Shown here: piece by piece, positions 11,301 to 24,600 of the stretch
Position numbering within the stretch: position 1 is the stretch's first letter
Layout of the letters: every line of letters starts with the position of its first letter
Source: Brugia malayi
Taxonomy: Eukaryota > Nematoda > Chromadorea > Rhabditida > Onchocercidae
NCBI RefSeq assembly: GCF_000002995.4
Contig: NW_025062479.1
Span: 6,875,221 to 6,939,220 of the forward strand
DNA length: 64,000 nt
Reading direction: 5' to 3'
Translations under genes and position numbers: made by a program
Notes under the pieces: model-generated
What the model saw: only the letters and a program-made list of their open reading frames with translations
Told to the model about the DNA's origin: nothing
The model's database searches: none

Positions 11301-14300
11301 AAATAAGTTTTGCTGAATCTCGATTTCCGATTTCCGTTAAAGTAAGCAATGAAAACTTCCTTCTAAAATTATTCTCATTTACTGAAATAAATTACAGTTA
11401 ACTTTCCCAGTTAATCGTATTGACTTAAATATCCTAAAACCACATTTAGAATTCTGAATTTTGTAAATATTACCACCTTTTTGACTTTACTATACCAAAC
11501 ATTCTAGAATGTAAAATAAATTGGCTTAGCATCCTAGCATTGCTTATTGTCGACAAATATCATCTGTAATGAATTACGATATTTATAGCTGATTTGTAAT
11601 TATGATTCAATGTACATTGATTTACGTTGCTATTATTGTATTTCCTTCCCAACAGCTTTTGCTTCAGTTTTGCCGCATAATCTTCCTACTCCATGTCAGA
11701 AAGTCCTGGAAACAAATGCAGTCTCATCGAATTTTAAGCAAATCCATAAGACTAAAGAAGCTGTTACAGCTGTAACAATTTTAGTCCCAAAAAAAACTTC
11801 ATTAGTAAGTAAAAGTCCAAATTAGTGATATTATTAACAGAAAAAAATGGCTCGAATTCTCAAAATGTCACGAGTGAGATCCATTTCATTTTCACCGTTA
11901 GTGCTGGATATAGTAAAACAATTTTTTTGACCATGATAGAAGTGATGAATTCTCATACACAAAATAGTATTGCTAAAATCTCTCATGTAAATATCTTCTT
12001 TTAAATATTAATTATATTTAAATAGTTGCAAAGATTTCGTTTAGGTAGTTACCATGACAACCAAGTTCAGAAGTGGACTTATAATGTATTAATTAGTTTC
12101 TGTGTCAGGATTAACTTTGGAACTGAAACAGCATCCGTTTACCTTTTCATTTGTGTTCGAAATGTTACTTGCGTACCATAAAAAAACCGTATCCCCACTA
12201 TTAAAATCGTTTTAAAATTTTTGGTTTTTACGATACAGTGAACATTTAGATAAAGCATGCTGCTTTCCTCAAAAAGAATTTATAATTTTTTCCTTTGAAA
12301 GATGAAAAATGAAAACGATTTTGATTAAACTTCTGTAGAAGCTTAGAAACCAAAAATAGGTAAATGTTTCTGATAGGAGTGAGAAACGATCTGTATATAA
12401 GTTTTATGCACCTTTACTTACATGCTTCGATCAATCTAGAATGAATTTCCACTAAATTTATTAGTTCAAAAGTTAAGATATGATGTAAGACAGATCGATG
12501 CAAATTTATTCACAAAATATGGAAATTTTGTTCCAGAATTGAAAGTGAAATTTCTTCCTGAACTAGTTTTCATAAAAGAAAAAAAAAACACTGCAATCCA
12601 AAGAATGGAGATTTCACTAATGAGCTAAAACTATGACAAGAAGAATTGAATTCAACGGATGTTCAAAGAGAAAAATTTTTCTAACGATTCGCAGTAGTAA
12701 CTTCAGTATGCTACTGCTACTGAAGTTACTACTGCGAGGATTAAAACTTGAAATGATGGTGAACAGCATTCTTTTTTGATGGATTTTTTGGTGAATGAAT
12801 CGTTTAATGAAAGCTGTCATCCTACTTTTTTCAGTTATTCAAAATATTAATTCCTCATGTGATACTAGTAACAGTATTAATCGGTTACTTGTGTCTTGGT
12901 GCATGGATTCTCATGGCATTAGAAACAAGCACGGAATTGTTGGCTCGATCTCGAAAATTAGTTCATTTGTCGAATATCATGACAAATTTCACAGCTGATA
13001 GCTGGAGGATTTTAAATGATGCACAGCTGGGGATCCGTTCAATTGATCGTTCCGAATGGGCTACAATTTTCAGGTTTTCTTAAAATCGATTAGCAAATTA
13101 AATATCGGACAGAATAAAGAAAGTTACTGCAGTTAAAATTCTGTACCTCCAGTAAAACTCATTAGTCTGCAGGGAGTATATGGTATCAATAGCAGAAACA
13201 GTGGATGATCGACGTCCAATTCGTAGAGAACTTCAAAAACCAGATGAAATTGATAACATTCACAACAAGTGGACTTTCCCAACTGCCTTACTATATGTGC
13301 TTACTGTTCTTACTACATGTGGTACATTTTTTTTTAAAATCTCCAAACCTCATTTATTTAATTAAAATTTATAAAATTTTCATTAGCTTTGCAAAGTGAT
13401 AATACGAAGAGATGCATCCAAAAAATTTAAAGAATTGTACAGCTAAGTCGTATTTCAGGATATGGTGAAGTATCAGTCGATACAGATTTAGGAAAAGTAT
13501 TTGCGGTAGCATTTGCTTTAGTTGGCATACCTCTTATGTTTATTACAGCTGCAGATATAGGCAAATTTTTATCGGAAACACTGCTTCGTTTCGTTTCAAA
13601 CTGGAACAAAATGTCACACAAAATGAAGGTGTGTTTTCAAATTACTGACATTGCACTTTCAAGAAGGCATTAAACTTTCCATAATGTTGCTGCACTGTCA
13701 TTCATATCTTTCTTAATTTCATGTATGAATAAGTTCAGCAAATCCTGTTTCGAAAACGTTATATGCGAAGGAAATCATCACAATCAACAAGCGGTCATTC
13801 CGATGTCATAGATATTTTCGGCGTTGAAGGAAGTGATGGGAAATTATGGTTCCCAATTGGTATATTCTTTATCGCTTTAATTTTTTAATTTTAGCTAATG
13901 TTCTCAAAGTTTTCTAATGACAGTTATAATTATAGTGCTAGCCTGAATGGTTACATGTATCATTAAAATATTTGTAAACTCTCAAAGAGTTCAAGAATAC
14001 TTCAATGATAACCATGATCACTGAGGTTTTGTTAACCATAAAATTCTAAAAACCTTAAGATTTATGATAAGAGAAACATTTTTTTAAAAGCAAGAAGATT
14101 GAAAAATTTCTTTAAAAATTAGATAAGTTTCCATTTTATCCAGGAGCTTATGTGTCATGTATCTGTTTATACTGCTCGATGGGTTCCGCTATGTTCATCA
14201 ATTGGGAGCGTTCGTGGTCTTTCCTACATGCTTTTCATTTTGGCTTCAATCTTATTGTAACTGTTGGCCTTGGCGATATCGTCGTTGTTGATTACATTTT

Positions 14301-15210
14301 CTTATCACTTATTGTCGCTTTTGTCATCGTTGGTTAGTTAGTTATCCTTCCATTTCCAAAATATAAATCATATGGTATCCTTTTTCTTTCGAGAAAAAGT
14401 GAAAAATTGCTTCATTTATTTGAAACCAGGATGGAAAGGGATTTTTATTGGCATAATACATCAGTCCATGAAAGGATTTTTTCATTTTGCCGGTAAGTTA
14501 AGTGCTGGATTTTTCTCAACCTTTATCCAATTTTTATCGTAAATAATATCATAATTAGTATATTTACAACAACTTTGGTGGTATATTCTGATCACCTTTT
14601 GTTCCATTCATTACTATGGGACTGCCAAATATTTCTGATTAAAACATATGTAGCTTTCATTTCCTTTGTGAAATTATGCTTTATATGTTTTATATGCATC
14701 TTATTAATGTTTCTACAGGTTTATCAGTTGTTACGATGTGTATTGACTTAGCATCAACACATCTGAAAGCATATTTCACTCGTTTCCACTATTTTGGACG
14801 AGCCAAAAAATTCCTTGGTATGAGCGAAGAACTCAAGGAAATTGTAGTTCTACTAAGAGCAATGAGGAGGAAAAAAGGAGGAAAGGTATGGGTAATTTTT
14901 TATTTACTAGATTTTATGTTGTTGAAAATGATTTGCATTTTGAACTTGCTGTTTAAAGTCCAGAGTTAAGTATTTTCATTCCCATATCTGTTAGGTCACT
15001 TGGAATGATGTTCGGGCATTTCTGGATAGTGAACTACGAGATCGACCATTTGAACCTCACGAACTTCTCATGAAATTACGTTTTATCGATGAAACTTCGT
15101 CTGGAATGTCCACAATACGGCATAATTCGTTCCAGTCCGATTTCTTCCGTGATACCGAATATCTACGAAGAATAACTGCTTTACGTCCCGAACAACCCGC
15201 ATATCTATAA
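8367..15210 (+). CDS. TWK-type two-pore-domain potassium channel
   Basis: A K2P leak channel subunit of the plasma membrane; two subunits dimerise to form one K+ pore that sets resting potential. Proposed exons: 8367-8697, 10419-10564, 11656-11804, 12835-13073, 13173-13321, 13459-13628, 13739-13859, 14144-14332, 14719-14885, 14995-15210. The first two encode a long hydrophilic N-terminus. TM1 is in exon 4 (ILVTVLIGYLCLGAWILMA). Pore loop 1 spans the exon 5/6 joint and reads LTTCGYGEVS. TM2 follows (VFAVAFALVGIPLMFITAAD). TM3, pore loop 2 (LIVTVGLGDIVVVD) and TM4 are in exons 8-9, with the typical GLSVVTMCIDLAS after TM4. The basic tail ends LRPEQPAYL-stop. All joints from exon 3 onward and the exon 1/2 joint agree in phase. 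The exon 2/3 joint does not: exon 2 ends in phase 0 at gtacct, while exon 3 needs one carried base. A donor at 10581 or a missed small exon could fix it. The first pore loop carries Cys where Ile/Val is usual. About 625 residues; an AATAAA lies at 15695. Confidence 0.9.
12689..12737. repeat. Perfect 20-bp inverted repeat in a channel-gene intron
   Basis: Positions 12689-12708 (TCGCAGTAGTAACTTCAGTA) are the exact reverse complement of 12718-12737, with a 9-nt loop TGCTACTGC. The element lies in the intron before the TM1 exon of the potassium channel, about 100 bp upstream of its acceptor. Confidence 0.9.
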
Positions 15211-17150
15211 TCAAAATATTGTTTTGCCTATCCTATAAAGTTCACCCATTCCTTTTGTTTTCAACACGGTTTTTGCTTTGAAAAATCCCCTATTGATGAT
15301 AATGTGGAAGTATCAAAATTGCCTCCATATCGAAAAGTCGATAATAGGTTTTTCTGACGAGAATAAAGTAACTTAAAGTCATAATATACCCAGTGCCTCA
15401 GAAATGCTATCATAATAGTGATAGTATGAATGCCGTTGTTAGCACAAAAGTCAACATCTGTCTCCTCAATGATCAATTTGCTCATGATTGTAATTTTCTC
15501 AAGTAAACAGGGTGTTTTTTCTGTCAAATTATCCCATCTCGTAACAAATCTCACTTTCCACATTTTTTTCTTGCTTCATTCTAAAATCAGTTCGTTTCGT
15601 TTTATTTTTCTACATTCTTGTAATTTATTTCCTTTTTCTTTTTCTTTATTCAATGTTTTCGATCGTTATTTTTTTAGCTTTTGCTCTTTATTTAAATAAA
15701 TCAAGTTAATGAACTTTAATATTTGTGGTAGAAACAATGCGGTTTCTGTTTCAGTCATATAGGAGCGAGGCGTTTGCGAGCTATTTCATTTGTTTAACCG
15801 CTCTCGATTACGGATAAATTCAGTCTACTCAAAGCAAGTAATAAAAAAACTTGTTGAGATCACATGAGTGAAAAACGAAACTAAACAGACAAAATTTTAA
15901 GTTAAATGAACAAAAGTTTTTTTTATATTAAAAGATATAAATTTGAACTTGTTTCCCGAAAAGCTTTTAGCCTTGTATAATTAAATTGGATTTTGGAAAT
16001 TTGTATCTATCTTTGAACATTGGGAAACAACAGATTTGTTGACGCTTCTTCCGGTCCTTTTAACTCACTTCTTAACTCGATATGAAGGCATTGAGGCTAA
16101 ATATTGAAGTCGTTCATTTCAATACGTTTCGTTGCTGTGTTAATCAAATGGACATTGCGACGTGTTTTTGAAAGAATAGACGTTTAAACTTCGATGATGA
16201 TTTGGTGTAACTTTCTGTACTGAAAAATTTTTACGAAGATCAATTTCATTCACTGTTGGTTGATGTATTGCTGCCAGTTTTCTTGATGATTATTTTGTGA
16301 CTATTCAATTTGCCGACTTCATCACCTCATGTCGAAATTCAGAATTCGGAAAAAATTTCCAAAAAAATGAAGCCTCATCTAACTAACTATACAGCAAGTC
16401 GGCAAAAAATTATGCTCAAAAGCATGGCACTATAATAGTAAAGAGTTAAATGTGAGATTGAATGAGCGCTAACAATCACCTATTTTTTTAGGCACCGAAG
16501 AACGATATGTTTCTCTAGAATCTGTAACGAAGCTCTCATAATTTTTGCAAGAGGAAATTGAAATGTCTTATTACAAGTTCACTGTTCAGCTACTATATCA
16601 CTTCATTGTTAAATGATAAATTAATAATCAGTGTAAAAAAAACTAAGTGATTTTTAGACTATTTTTTTTTGGAAGCTTTATTTAGGGTAAAATCAATAAG
16701 AGAAAATAAAAAGAAAAAAGAAATTTATAAATTTTCACATTTAATTCCAAAAAAAAGTGAAAAAATTGATTAAGTAGTTTTTAGAAATATAAATTGGGAT
16801 ATTGAGAATATGTAGATGAATATCTGATACAATACTTACAGTGTTAATAATTAATGTAAAAAATCTAAGTACTCCTACTCTTCAGTAATAATCACTCAAT
16901 TTTAAACTTCTTATTAAAGCGATTGTTATAAAATTGACATAAGAGCCTGAAATTTTTGACAATAGACTTGAGTGATAGATTATCACTTACGGCGATTATC
17001 ACTTATCACTTAGATTATCACTTATAGATTATCACTTCTATTCAGGATCTTACCATGCTACTTCAACCTGCTCTTAACTAATAATTTTTACTACTTATCA
17101 TCAGAGAATCATACATAAAAATCATTCAATTTTTAAATTAATGTTGAGGA
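15211..17150. other. Gene-poor intergenic stretch
   Basis: Presumed 3' UTR of the potassium channel, then AT-rich sequence. A possible poly-A signal is the AATAAA at 15695-15700. Open frames at 15261-15563 (-) and 15430-15699 (+) overlap each other, are low complexity and have no family signature. A minisatellite lies near 17.0 kb. Confidence 0.5.
16977..17038. repeat. Minisatellite of (A)GATTATCACTTA units
   Basis: About four imperfect copies of a 10-14-nt unit around GATTATCACTTA lie head to tail, with small spacers (CGGC, TATA). No gene overlaps it. Confidence 0.8.
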
Positions 17151-17160
17151 ACGATGCTAG

Positions 17161-17606
17161 ATGTTGATGAAAAAGGTTGGGAATGAAGATAGCCGCCAGG
17201 AAGACAAAAAACGTCGCAAGATATTGCTTTCTTTTCATATCGTCTTATTCTAACCCTATGCATATCATTATAATACATATGCCGCGCTGTCTTCAAATCC
17301 CAAATGGTTTTTTGAATACATCGAGCGAAAGTCCTGCAAACTTTTAGAATAAGGGGAGATGAACTGCTATCACCATCTTTTCCAGAAATGCCACCAGGAT
17401 AAATGCTTCATGACCAGACGAAATGCCAAACGCATAATAACAGTTCGTGGTCTCGTGAATCTTTACGAACGTCATCCGAACCAGTTCACTTCCATGATTA
17501 CGAGCGACAACTAAAACCACCAAAATCCTTCAACAATTTTAAATCACTTTCATCAGTCCTTGAAAAAAACCGAATATGTCCAAATGAATTTCTATCGAAT
17601 CCATAG
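17161..17606 (+). pseudogene. Decayed or interrupted coding sequence
   Basis: This stretch is less AT-rich than its surroundings, and protein-like peptide runs are broken by stops in each frame. One frame gives VGNEDSRQEDKKRRKILLSF, a TAA at 17251, then AALSSNPKWFFEYIERKSCK, a TAA at 17350, then an ATG-headed run to a TAA at 17512. Another frame gives RIRGDELLSPSFPEMPPG, a TAA, then 67 codons ending ICPNEFLSNP-stop at 17606. An intact gene would need introns for which I see only one good acceptor (tcttttccag near 17385). I do not recognise the family. The favoured reading is a pseudogene; badly resolved terminal exons are the alternative. Confidence 0.3.
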
Positions 17607-18336
17607 CACTAAAAACGACTCTTCTAGTGTTTCCGAAACAGATATTTCAAGCTAACACTTCCTAAAGGCAATAAAATTATCGCGTTAGCTGTACATTTCA
17701 TGTTTATTGCTTCATAACGGCATTTTTTAAATATGAGTTGTAAGAAATAAATATTGTAAGGACTTTATAACAATAATTCATAGATTGTATCCCGTCCTTG
17801 CCTCAATACATCAATCCTTTAAGAATTATGGAACACAAATTCACTTTCAATTACTGATTGAAGAACTAAAAAGATGTTTTCTTAAAATTTTGAGGATTTT
17901 TTTACTTCCGGATGTGTTTTGAACATATTTGGAGTTATAAACTTCAGAAACGGATCAGTGGATTAACTCAAATTGACCTTGATACGTTGTAGTGGAAAGG
18001 AAGGAAATTCCAAAATTCAAAATTATAATAAAACAATATTAATTCTGACTGGTTTGCTTATATTGATTTCCTAATTGCTTTTCAGATTTTAAGGAAACAG
18101 TCTACTTAGATAAAATATCAAAATCCACAGATGCAATTAACAAGCTTTCAGAAATGTGGAACAGTGAGAGATGAAAGTGAACTGAAAGAAAAAGTCACCA
18201 GCCAAGTAATGTAATGTTTCAAAGAATGTCTCTTCATGGAAAACATTATGCAAGTTTTTCATGAATACAAAAATATTGCTTTCCTCTGCTTCATTTTTTG
18301 CTTCTTCTTGCTTTGACAACTTGTACAATTCCATAG

Positions 18337-18391
18337 CGGAAAAACCGAATATAATATATGTCGAAATGAATTTGTACTGAATCCATAAGAT
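18337..18391 (+). pseudogene. Diverged second copy of the 17.6-kb coding tail
   Basis: The last stretch of the 17.6-kb frame recurs here with changes and an 8-nt insertion. Peptides compare as NRICPNEFLSNP-stop against YNICRNEFVLNP-stop, so changes partly preserve the reading frame and the stop. This suggests an old tandem duplication of a 3' coding end. The sequence upstream of this copy has no matching open frame that I can see. Confidence 0.35.
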
Positions 18392-21300
18392 TAAAGATTA
18401 TCGTCGTATTTTTATGTTTCAATCATCAAATTCGTTATGCAATAATCATCTGCATTGTCTGGAGTTTCACAGTTTGCTAACAAAGAATATGTGCATTACT
18501 TATTATCAAGATCTTCCAGCCTAAAAGCCAAACTCAGATTTGACTATTCTTTGCTTCAACCAACCTTCTTTGTTCTAAACCAAATTTACTTGCAATGTCT
18601 GAGAATTGTAATTCACTACTATGAGCAGCTGATTAGGAACAGCTGTTTACTTACAGTAATCATACAGTTCCTATTCTATGAACAGATTAAAGGAGGTAAT
18701 AGGTTAACTGGCGAGCACCGCTCCAAACATAGTGCGCTTTCTGCGCCCCTACAGATTTACTTCCTTAAATTTTTTAATACTGTTCAATAGCCTCGTTCAG
18801 TGACATCTTTTATCTTAATAAAATAAAGATCAGTTCTAACTCCAGTCTTCGCTGCAAAGTATTATTGGTAGCTTAATATCCAGAAATTAAACTGACGGCG
18901 TTTATGCCCAAACTAATATTCTTTTGTTTACAATATATCTTGATTTCCTGTGTTTTGGCTCGCAACTTCCAAACCTCCAGAAAACTATTCAAACAGAGAG
19001 ATTTACTAAAACAACTGGAACTCCATACAGGAATTTCATAAACCGGAACTATAGTCTTTGGACTATATGCTCTTCCAACGATCTCCCAGAGCATCTGAAC
19101 ATTTACTCTGAAATTTAATTTAAAAAGTACTTTCAACGAGACCCTTTACCTAGAAAAGATTTGATAGAATTGTGAAACCAGATGCTATTTCTCACACTGT
19201 CATTCATCATTCCCGTCCTTAGTACTTCGACAATCAGCAAAATTTTAGAAGCGGTTTTTGCTGAAGATTTACTGTGAGCACAGTTCTATTTTAAAGCCAT
19301 CGCCCTTCTGACAATCGCGACGATGGGTACCAGATGTAGATCAAAGGCTATTTAAATTTTTACCACATTTTAACAAATCATTAACTTCCACGCATTACTG
19401 AAACAGCTCTTAAAGTGGACTTTACTATTACAATAGGTCCATAGTAACTAACTTTAAATAATTTCAATGCTGATGCATTGATACAAAGGATAAACGGTAT
19501 ATAAACCAGTTAAACAGGTTGTACATGAAAAGGGTAAAGTACCAATGAACGAATGACTACGAATACTTCCTAACACAAAAATGAAGTGTTAAATCGAACA
19601 GTCGTAACGAGATGCGATGCCCGGCTAAAAACTTAGTTATAACCATAACTAAACGTCTCATAAAATTCGTTACTGGTACTATAAAAGACTGTTTAAAATC
19701 AAAGTACCTAATAATAGCAAAAATGGCACATTATCACAAATTCTTCGGTTCTATATGATACGAACATAATGTGTGTATTGCTCAAGTCATGAATAAAAAA
19801 ATGAACAACCAAGAAAATAATATGCAATAGTTCGCAAAAGTCAACAACTCAAGTCTAACTCTTTTTTTTCTAAGATTTTCTTACATATCCTTTCATAGCT
19901 TCACCAGTGATAAAAACAATTTAATGAAAGTAATAGACCTTTTTTAAAGTCGTTGCACTTGACAATTTAATGCCAATAAATAAATGATATGAATTAATTC
20001 TCGAAAGTAACCAGTGGCAAATGAAAAAAATTCTAAACCATTTTATGCAAGATCCCAATTCATAAAAAGAGGTCAACAATGATCGAATGATAAGCAACCA
20101 GATGGTAGGATTCAGAACGTAGAAAAAATATCAAAATGAATAGCTTTCGGGAAATACATTAAACACACGACCAATCAACAAACGGTCATGGATCCACTAT
20201 TATTTAATAAGAAGTAATCGCAATGAGAGCATCAAGCGATGGGGAATAAGAAAGTGATTTTTAAAGACCAATGAAAATATTATCAAACAAAAGCTAGTGC
20301 TCTATTTGAGGAAGTCTACATCAAAAGCAAAATGGAAATACGTAGAAAGCGATACAATAAAAAAGGATATTCATATTATGACCAACTAGAAATAATTTTT
20401 AATGATCGTAACGTAAACGAGCTTTGCACATTAGCATGTGATTCTAACTCCATGAAATATTTTTCTGTAAACTATTAGGTTTTCACGATTCGTCACCGAT
20501 ATTGAACTGACTAAAATCTGCCATTAGATGATTTACGGCTGAGTTCCTCACTTCCTGTAAGTGGAATAAGTTTTCAGCAATAGGTTTTGACAATTTTACA
20601 CAACAGATAAAGATAAAATCAGAAAACAAGAGTATGCCGTAACTGACAACTCCATGTTATTCTAATATTTGCTGTAATTATTATCTATGTGCAACAAATT
20701 CTTGTGTTCTATAAATTTTCAGTAATATAAACACTTCAGCTTCTACGATATTCTAATAAGAAAATGTTGATAGATGAAACAGATAACGAGCGCAAGATGC
20801 TTCAGGAAGTGAACACATCGGAAATAGTGAAGTGAAATGAGAAACCTAAAAGTACAACAAAACAGATTTTGATTCGTTGGTTTTTGTTTCCTACAACTTC
20901 CATTCCATAATATGTCCCTTCACCATAACTGCTACTTCAACAAGGCTGTGCAAGCACAGTTCATCTCATCAATTCTCAGACCCTAGCAACTTGTCCCTAT
21001 CTTAAGTCTATATAAAACGTACTAGAACCATCTATTCTGCATAATACAACTTCTAATCAATATAATCCTGATCTCCACATAGCTAATACTTCATACGATG
21101 TATATGATGCAATTGAAATCATACCACCAATTTAACCGTTATCAATTATGGGAGATGTCCACAGCAATGCCATACACCGAAGGTATTTCAATTATTATGA
21201 GCGATAAATGTACTCTTATCACTTTATCTTAATACGACTTATTAAACCATTCACCACATTACGGAGCGCATTCCAGACAATGTATTTCTGGATATACAGT

Positions 21301-22229
21301 GTTTACACACAATACAGTGTTTCATTTCAATCATTCTGTGCCCACTTATGCAGTAAACCAGAATACTGTACACTTTAAACGTACTGCTCTAATACAAAAG
21401 TTAGTATTTTCGCAGCCGATACCAGCTTTACGTGACCGTAAACGGAAATAACTCATGAACACACTCTTAGAAACCTGAAATAACGACTGTCCAAAAGTCT
21501 TTCACTAAGTAGGGGTACAAATATTCTGTCCAACGTTGGCTGAAAAGCTCCAATGGATCGTCCAAAAAGTGACGAATTACACTGTTTCAATAGCAAAGGA
21601 GACCGTTTAAGTAAACTGATACATAACGTAAATTTAAGATTCATCATTATTTCACGTACTTATGTATTAAATAGTTACTCGTGTTTCATGTTTGATTTGT
21701 ATTCTCAGCAATGTTTTATTAACAGATGAAGCTAAAGTAGGAAAAAGACAGGTAAGTTTTTATAAAAAATACTCAAATATTACTAATAAAACTGTTATTA
21801 AATATTTCCTATTACTGACGATTTCTTTTTCGGTTCTTTTTTAAAGAAATATATCAATACTTAAAAAACAAAAAAAAAAAAAAAAACAAATTTAAGAATA
21901 ACCTCTGTAGTACTGCATGAAATAACAATATCACTTCTATCTTCATCCGATTTCGGCTGGATGTTTACTGCTGCGAATCCATCCTTAAGATAATCAGTTG
22001 TTATCTGCTCATACAATATTACATAGAACAAACCACAAATATTTTTAAAGTACTTCATTTCTCGGAAGTTCAGTAATTAAAAGACTAGGAACCTTCCATC
22101 AGAAAGAAGATACAGTCAGAAACACGGCTCCTCTGAAGAAGAAAGTCCTATCTTCCATGAAAAAATCTTTCAAGAATGTGAAATGTGAAGGTGAAATATA
22201 TAACATTCAGTGAAATAAGATAAAATTAA
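18392..22229. other. Long gene-poor intergenic stretch
   Basis: No supportable gene. Open frames at 18455-18790 (+), 18873-19136 (-) and 21453-21647 (-) lack splice signals, domains or neighbours in phase. The downstream flank of the ArfGAP gene occupies the right edge. Confidence 0.5.
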
Positions 22230-24600
22230 TTAGGCACTAACCGAAATTTTTCTGGATGGTATGTCCACTTGTCCCGAACTAATCGTCTGAGAAGCCGATA
22301 AAACTTCACTTTCTGTTGCAGCGAACATCGCCGCTGATTCACGATTTAGAAAAAAATTTCCCACTGATAAAGTGTTTGTTTCTGGTCCAAATACAGCTAA
22401 CTGTGCATCTGACATAGATCATTGTACTATCTGATTTGGATAAAAATTTGATTAATGTATTTTCAAACAACAAAAAGAATGCGTAAAAAAATGTAAAACG
22501 CAAATCCACAACAATAAAAATTGATTATAAACCGTTTTTCCAGACCTAGCCATAAACTTACAACCGCTTTGAGATCCACAAGATCGCTGAGAAAAAGGAA
22601 CAATGGATGGATCGAAAAATGACCCGATACTGGACGCATCAGATAAATGTATGTTCCTTAGTTTGTCAGCCTTGTCATCACTGGATGAAACCTGAAGGGA
22701 AACATTAATAAAGACATAAAACTGACTCATTTTATTAGAATCCAGCTGTTCAGCTTTTTAACAAAGAAATAAAAGACTTTTTTTTTTTGAAATATTCAAG
22801 TGGAAAAACTTCGGACAAAGAGAAAAAAAAAACGAGATAACTAGCATACATAATTTAAAAAGGTCAGAGGTTTTTAGATGCTTTATTCATATTATTCCAT
22901 TACTGCTTCAAAAAATTTTTTTTTCTAAAACTAAACGAAGAACCTCAGAAATTTGTTGCACTCGACACTGTTTTGTTGGCCGAGGATAAAATTTAGATGC
23001 AGTTCCATACAAAGCAAGGATATCTGAAGTACTCTTTTTCTCTGAAAAAAAAGGAAAATTTCAGAATGTTTCTTTCACCACAAACAACAAGAACTGCTAG
23101 GATGTAATATTGTATTATTCCGGAACTTACCATTCACTACGGCACCACATCCTAACACAGATACTAAGTCTTTTAAATTGTTTTGCGAGCCAAAAGTTAT
23201 AAAACCACTTTTGACATTAGAAGAAGACGCTACAGCATTCGTGGCAAAAATATCAGACCGCAGTTTCGCAGGCGGGGCAGCAACAATTGGGCCGAAATCT
23301 TCCATTTCATTACTCTCTCTGATTCCCTTGATGTTATTATTCAGATTCACCATATTTTTATCCATCACAGTAAAAGGCTGCAAAAATCTGCTTTCAGAAG
23401 AGAAAATATTGCGTAAGAAATATTACGTAAGACTAATAAAACAATACAGAGAAGTTGAAGTTCTCATCAAACAGAAACTACTACTGATTTACCAGTGTGG
23501 GTGGGAGTTCATTCTGACTAATATCTACCATGGGAGTACTGAGATCTAAGAGCGGTATATCTATAACTGCGCCATCCTTTTTTTTACCAATAGCATTCGC
23601 CACGCTAGAACCCGCAGTCACGTTTCTTGTCTTTTCCATTGACTCCGCACAGTGATTTCTTTCCCTAACATTTGAGCACATATCTGAAATAATAACAACG
23701 GTTTGCACAGCTGACACTTCATTAAGTGATTTGAATGATTTTGTAGAAACACAAAAACTAAGCTTAAGAAGCATACCGCGATCAGAAATTTGTCTCTTAT
23801 CCGAACGAAGTGGTAAATCATTTACATCAGGTAGAGGCGGCGACCAGTCCTTCAGGATATATCTATAATAATATGTTTTACAGAAAAAAAAAAAACTTGT
23901 TACCTCAACAAAAATTGGAAAATTACTATCTTGGAACTATGGAAATTACTACCTCTTTTGCTCGTATTTTGCCCTGATGAATGATTCCAGAGCAGAATCT
24001 GTTTGTGGTCTACGAAAGTGCTCAGGAAGCTCTGCTTCATAAACACGGCGTGCCATTTTATTGCCCATGACCCGCATACTTTGGACCTGCTCTGGGGTCC
24101 ATGAATCCAAATTGACCGACTTGACCTGCATTTTGTCACATCGCAAGGTAGTTAAAACTGAAGAGACCAAACAATCATATTCTCACAACTTTAAAAGGAA
24201 AAAATCAACTACAGAACTGAAGGTATATTAATTCCTTTAAAGATCAAAGGACGATACCTTAGTGAGATGAACACCGAGATTACGATGGATCCCGGCACAT
24301 CGTATGCACAGAAATACTCCTAGATTCCAGGATGCCCATCGAGGTTGTTTCGCTTCACAGTCGGCACAGTACTTGTTTTCCTCTTCTCGTAAAAGATCGA
24401 CCACTATTTCTAAAAACACCTATTTTTACCAGAAATTCATGATATTTGGTATTTCTTAATTTTACAGAACACGGGTGGCTTCCATAATATCATACTGTAA
24501 AAATATATAAGACGCTTGCACGAGAAATATGAAACAATACAATACCTTGCAAACGTTCAGACTCTGTTCTTTTTGCATCAACTCGGCTTTTCAGTGGCAT
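22230..24600 (-). CDS. Stromal membrane-associated protein-type ArfGAP (SMAP family)
   Basis: A GTPase-activating protein that makes Arf GTPases hydrolyse GTP on endosomal or Golgi membranes during clathrin-coat traffic. Nine exons, all phase-consistent: 24600-24546, 24409-24258, 24125-23953, 23862-23777, 23683-23493, 23377-23131, 23041-22944, 22691-22562, 22408-22230; 436 residues. The N-terminal ArfGAP zinc finger is complete: CADC at the start, LCIRC at the end and the arginine finger in [13 protein letters not shown]. It is followed by [20 protein letters not shown] and a RAKYEQKRY segment typical of SMAP1/2. The remainder is low-complexity and hydrophilic with acidic and hydrophobic patches ([10 protein letters not shown]) that could bind clathrin or adaptors. 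The start [18 protein letters not shown] matches the family's short N-terminus. Its neighbour at 25311 is divergent, so the 0.7-kb gap may be a shared promoter. Confidence 0.92.

Noticed and set aside
16977..17038. CRISPR-like short repeats
   Set aside because: Units are 10-14 nt with almost no spacers, and the genome is eukaryotic; it is a minisatellite.
23178..23549. Plus-strand ORF over the ArfGAP gene
   Set aside because: Antisense shadow of ArfGAP exon 23377-23131; no splice or family support.
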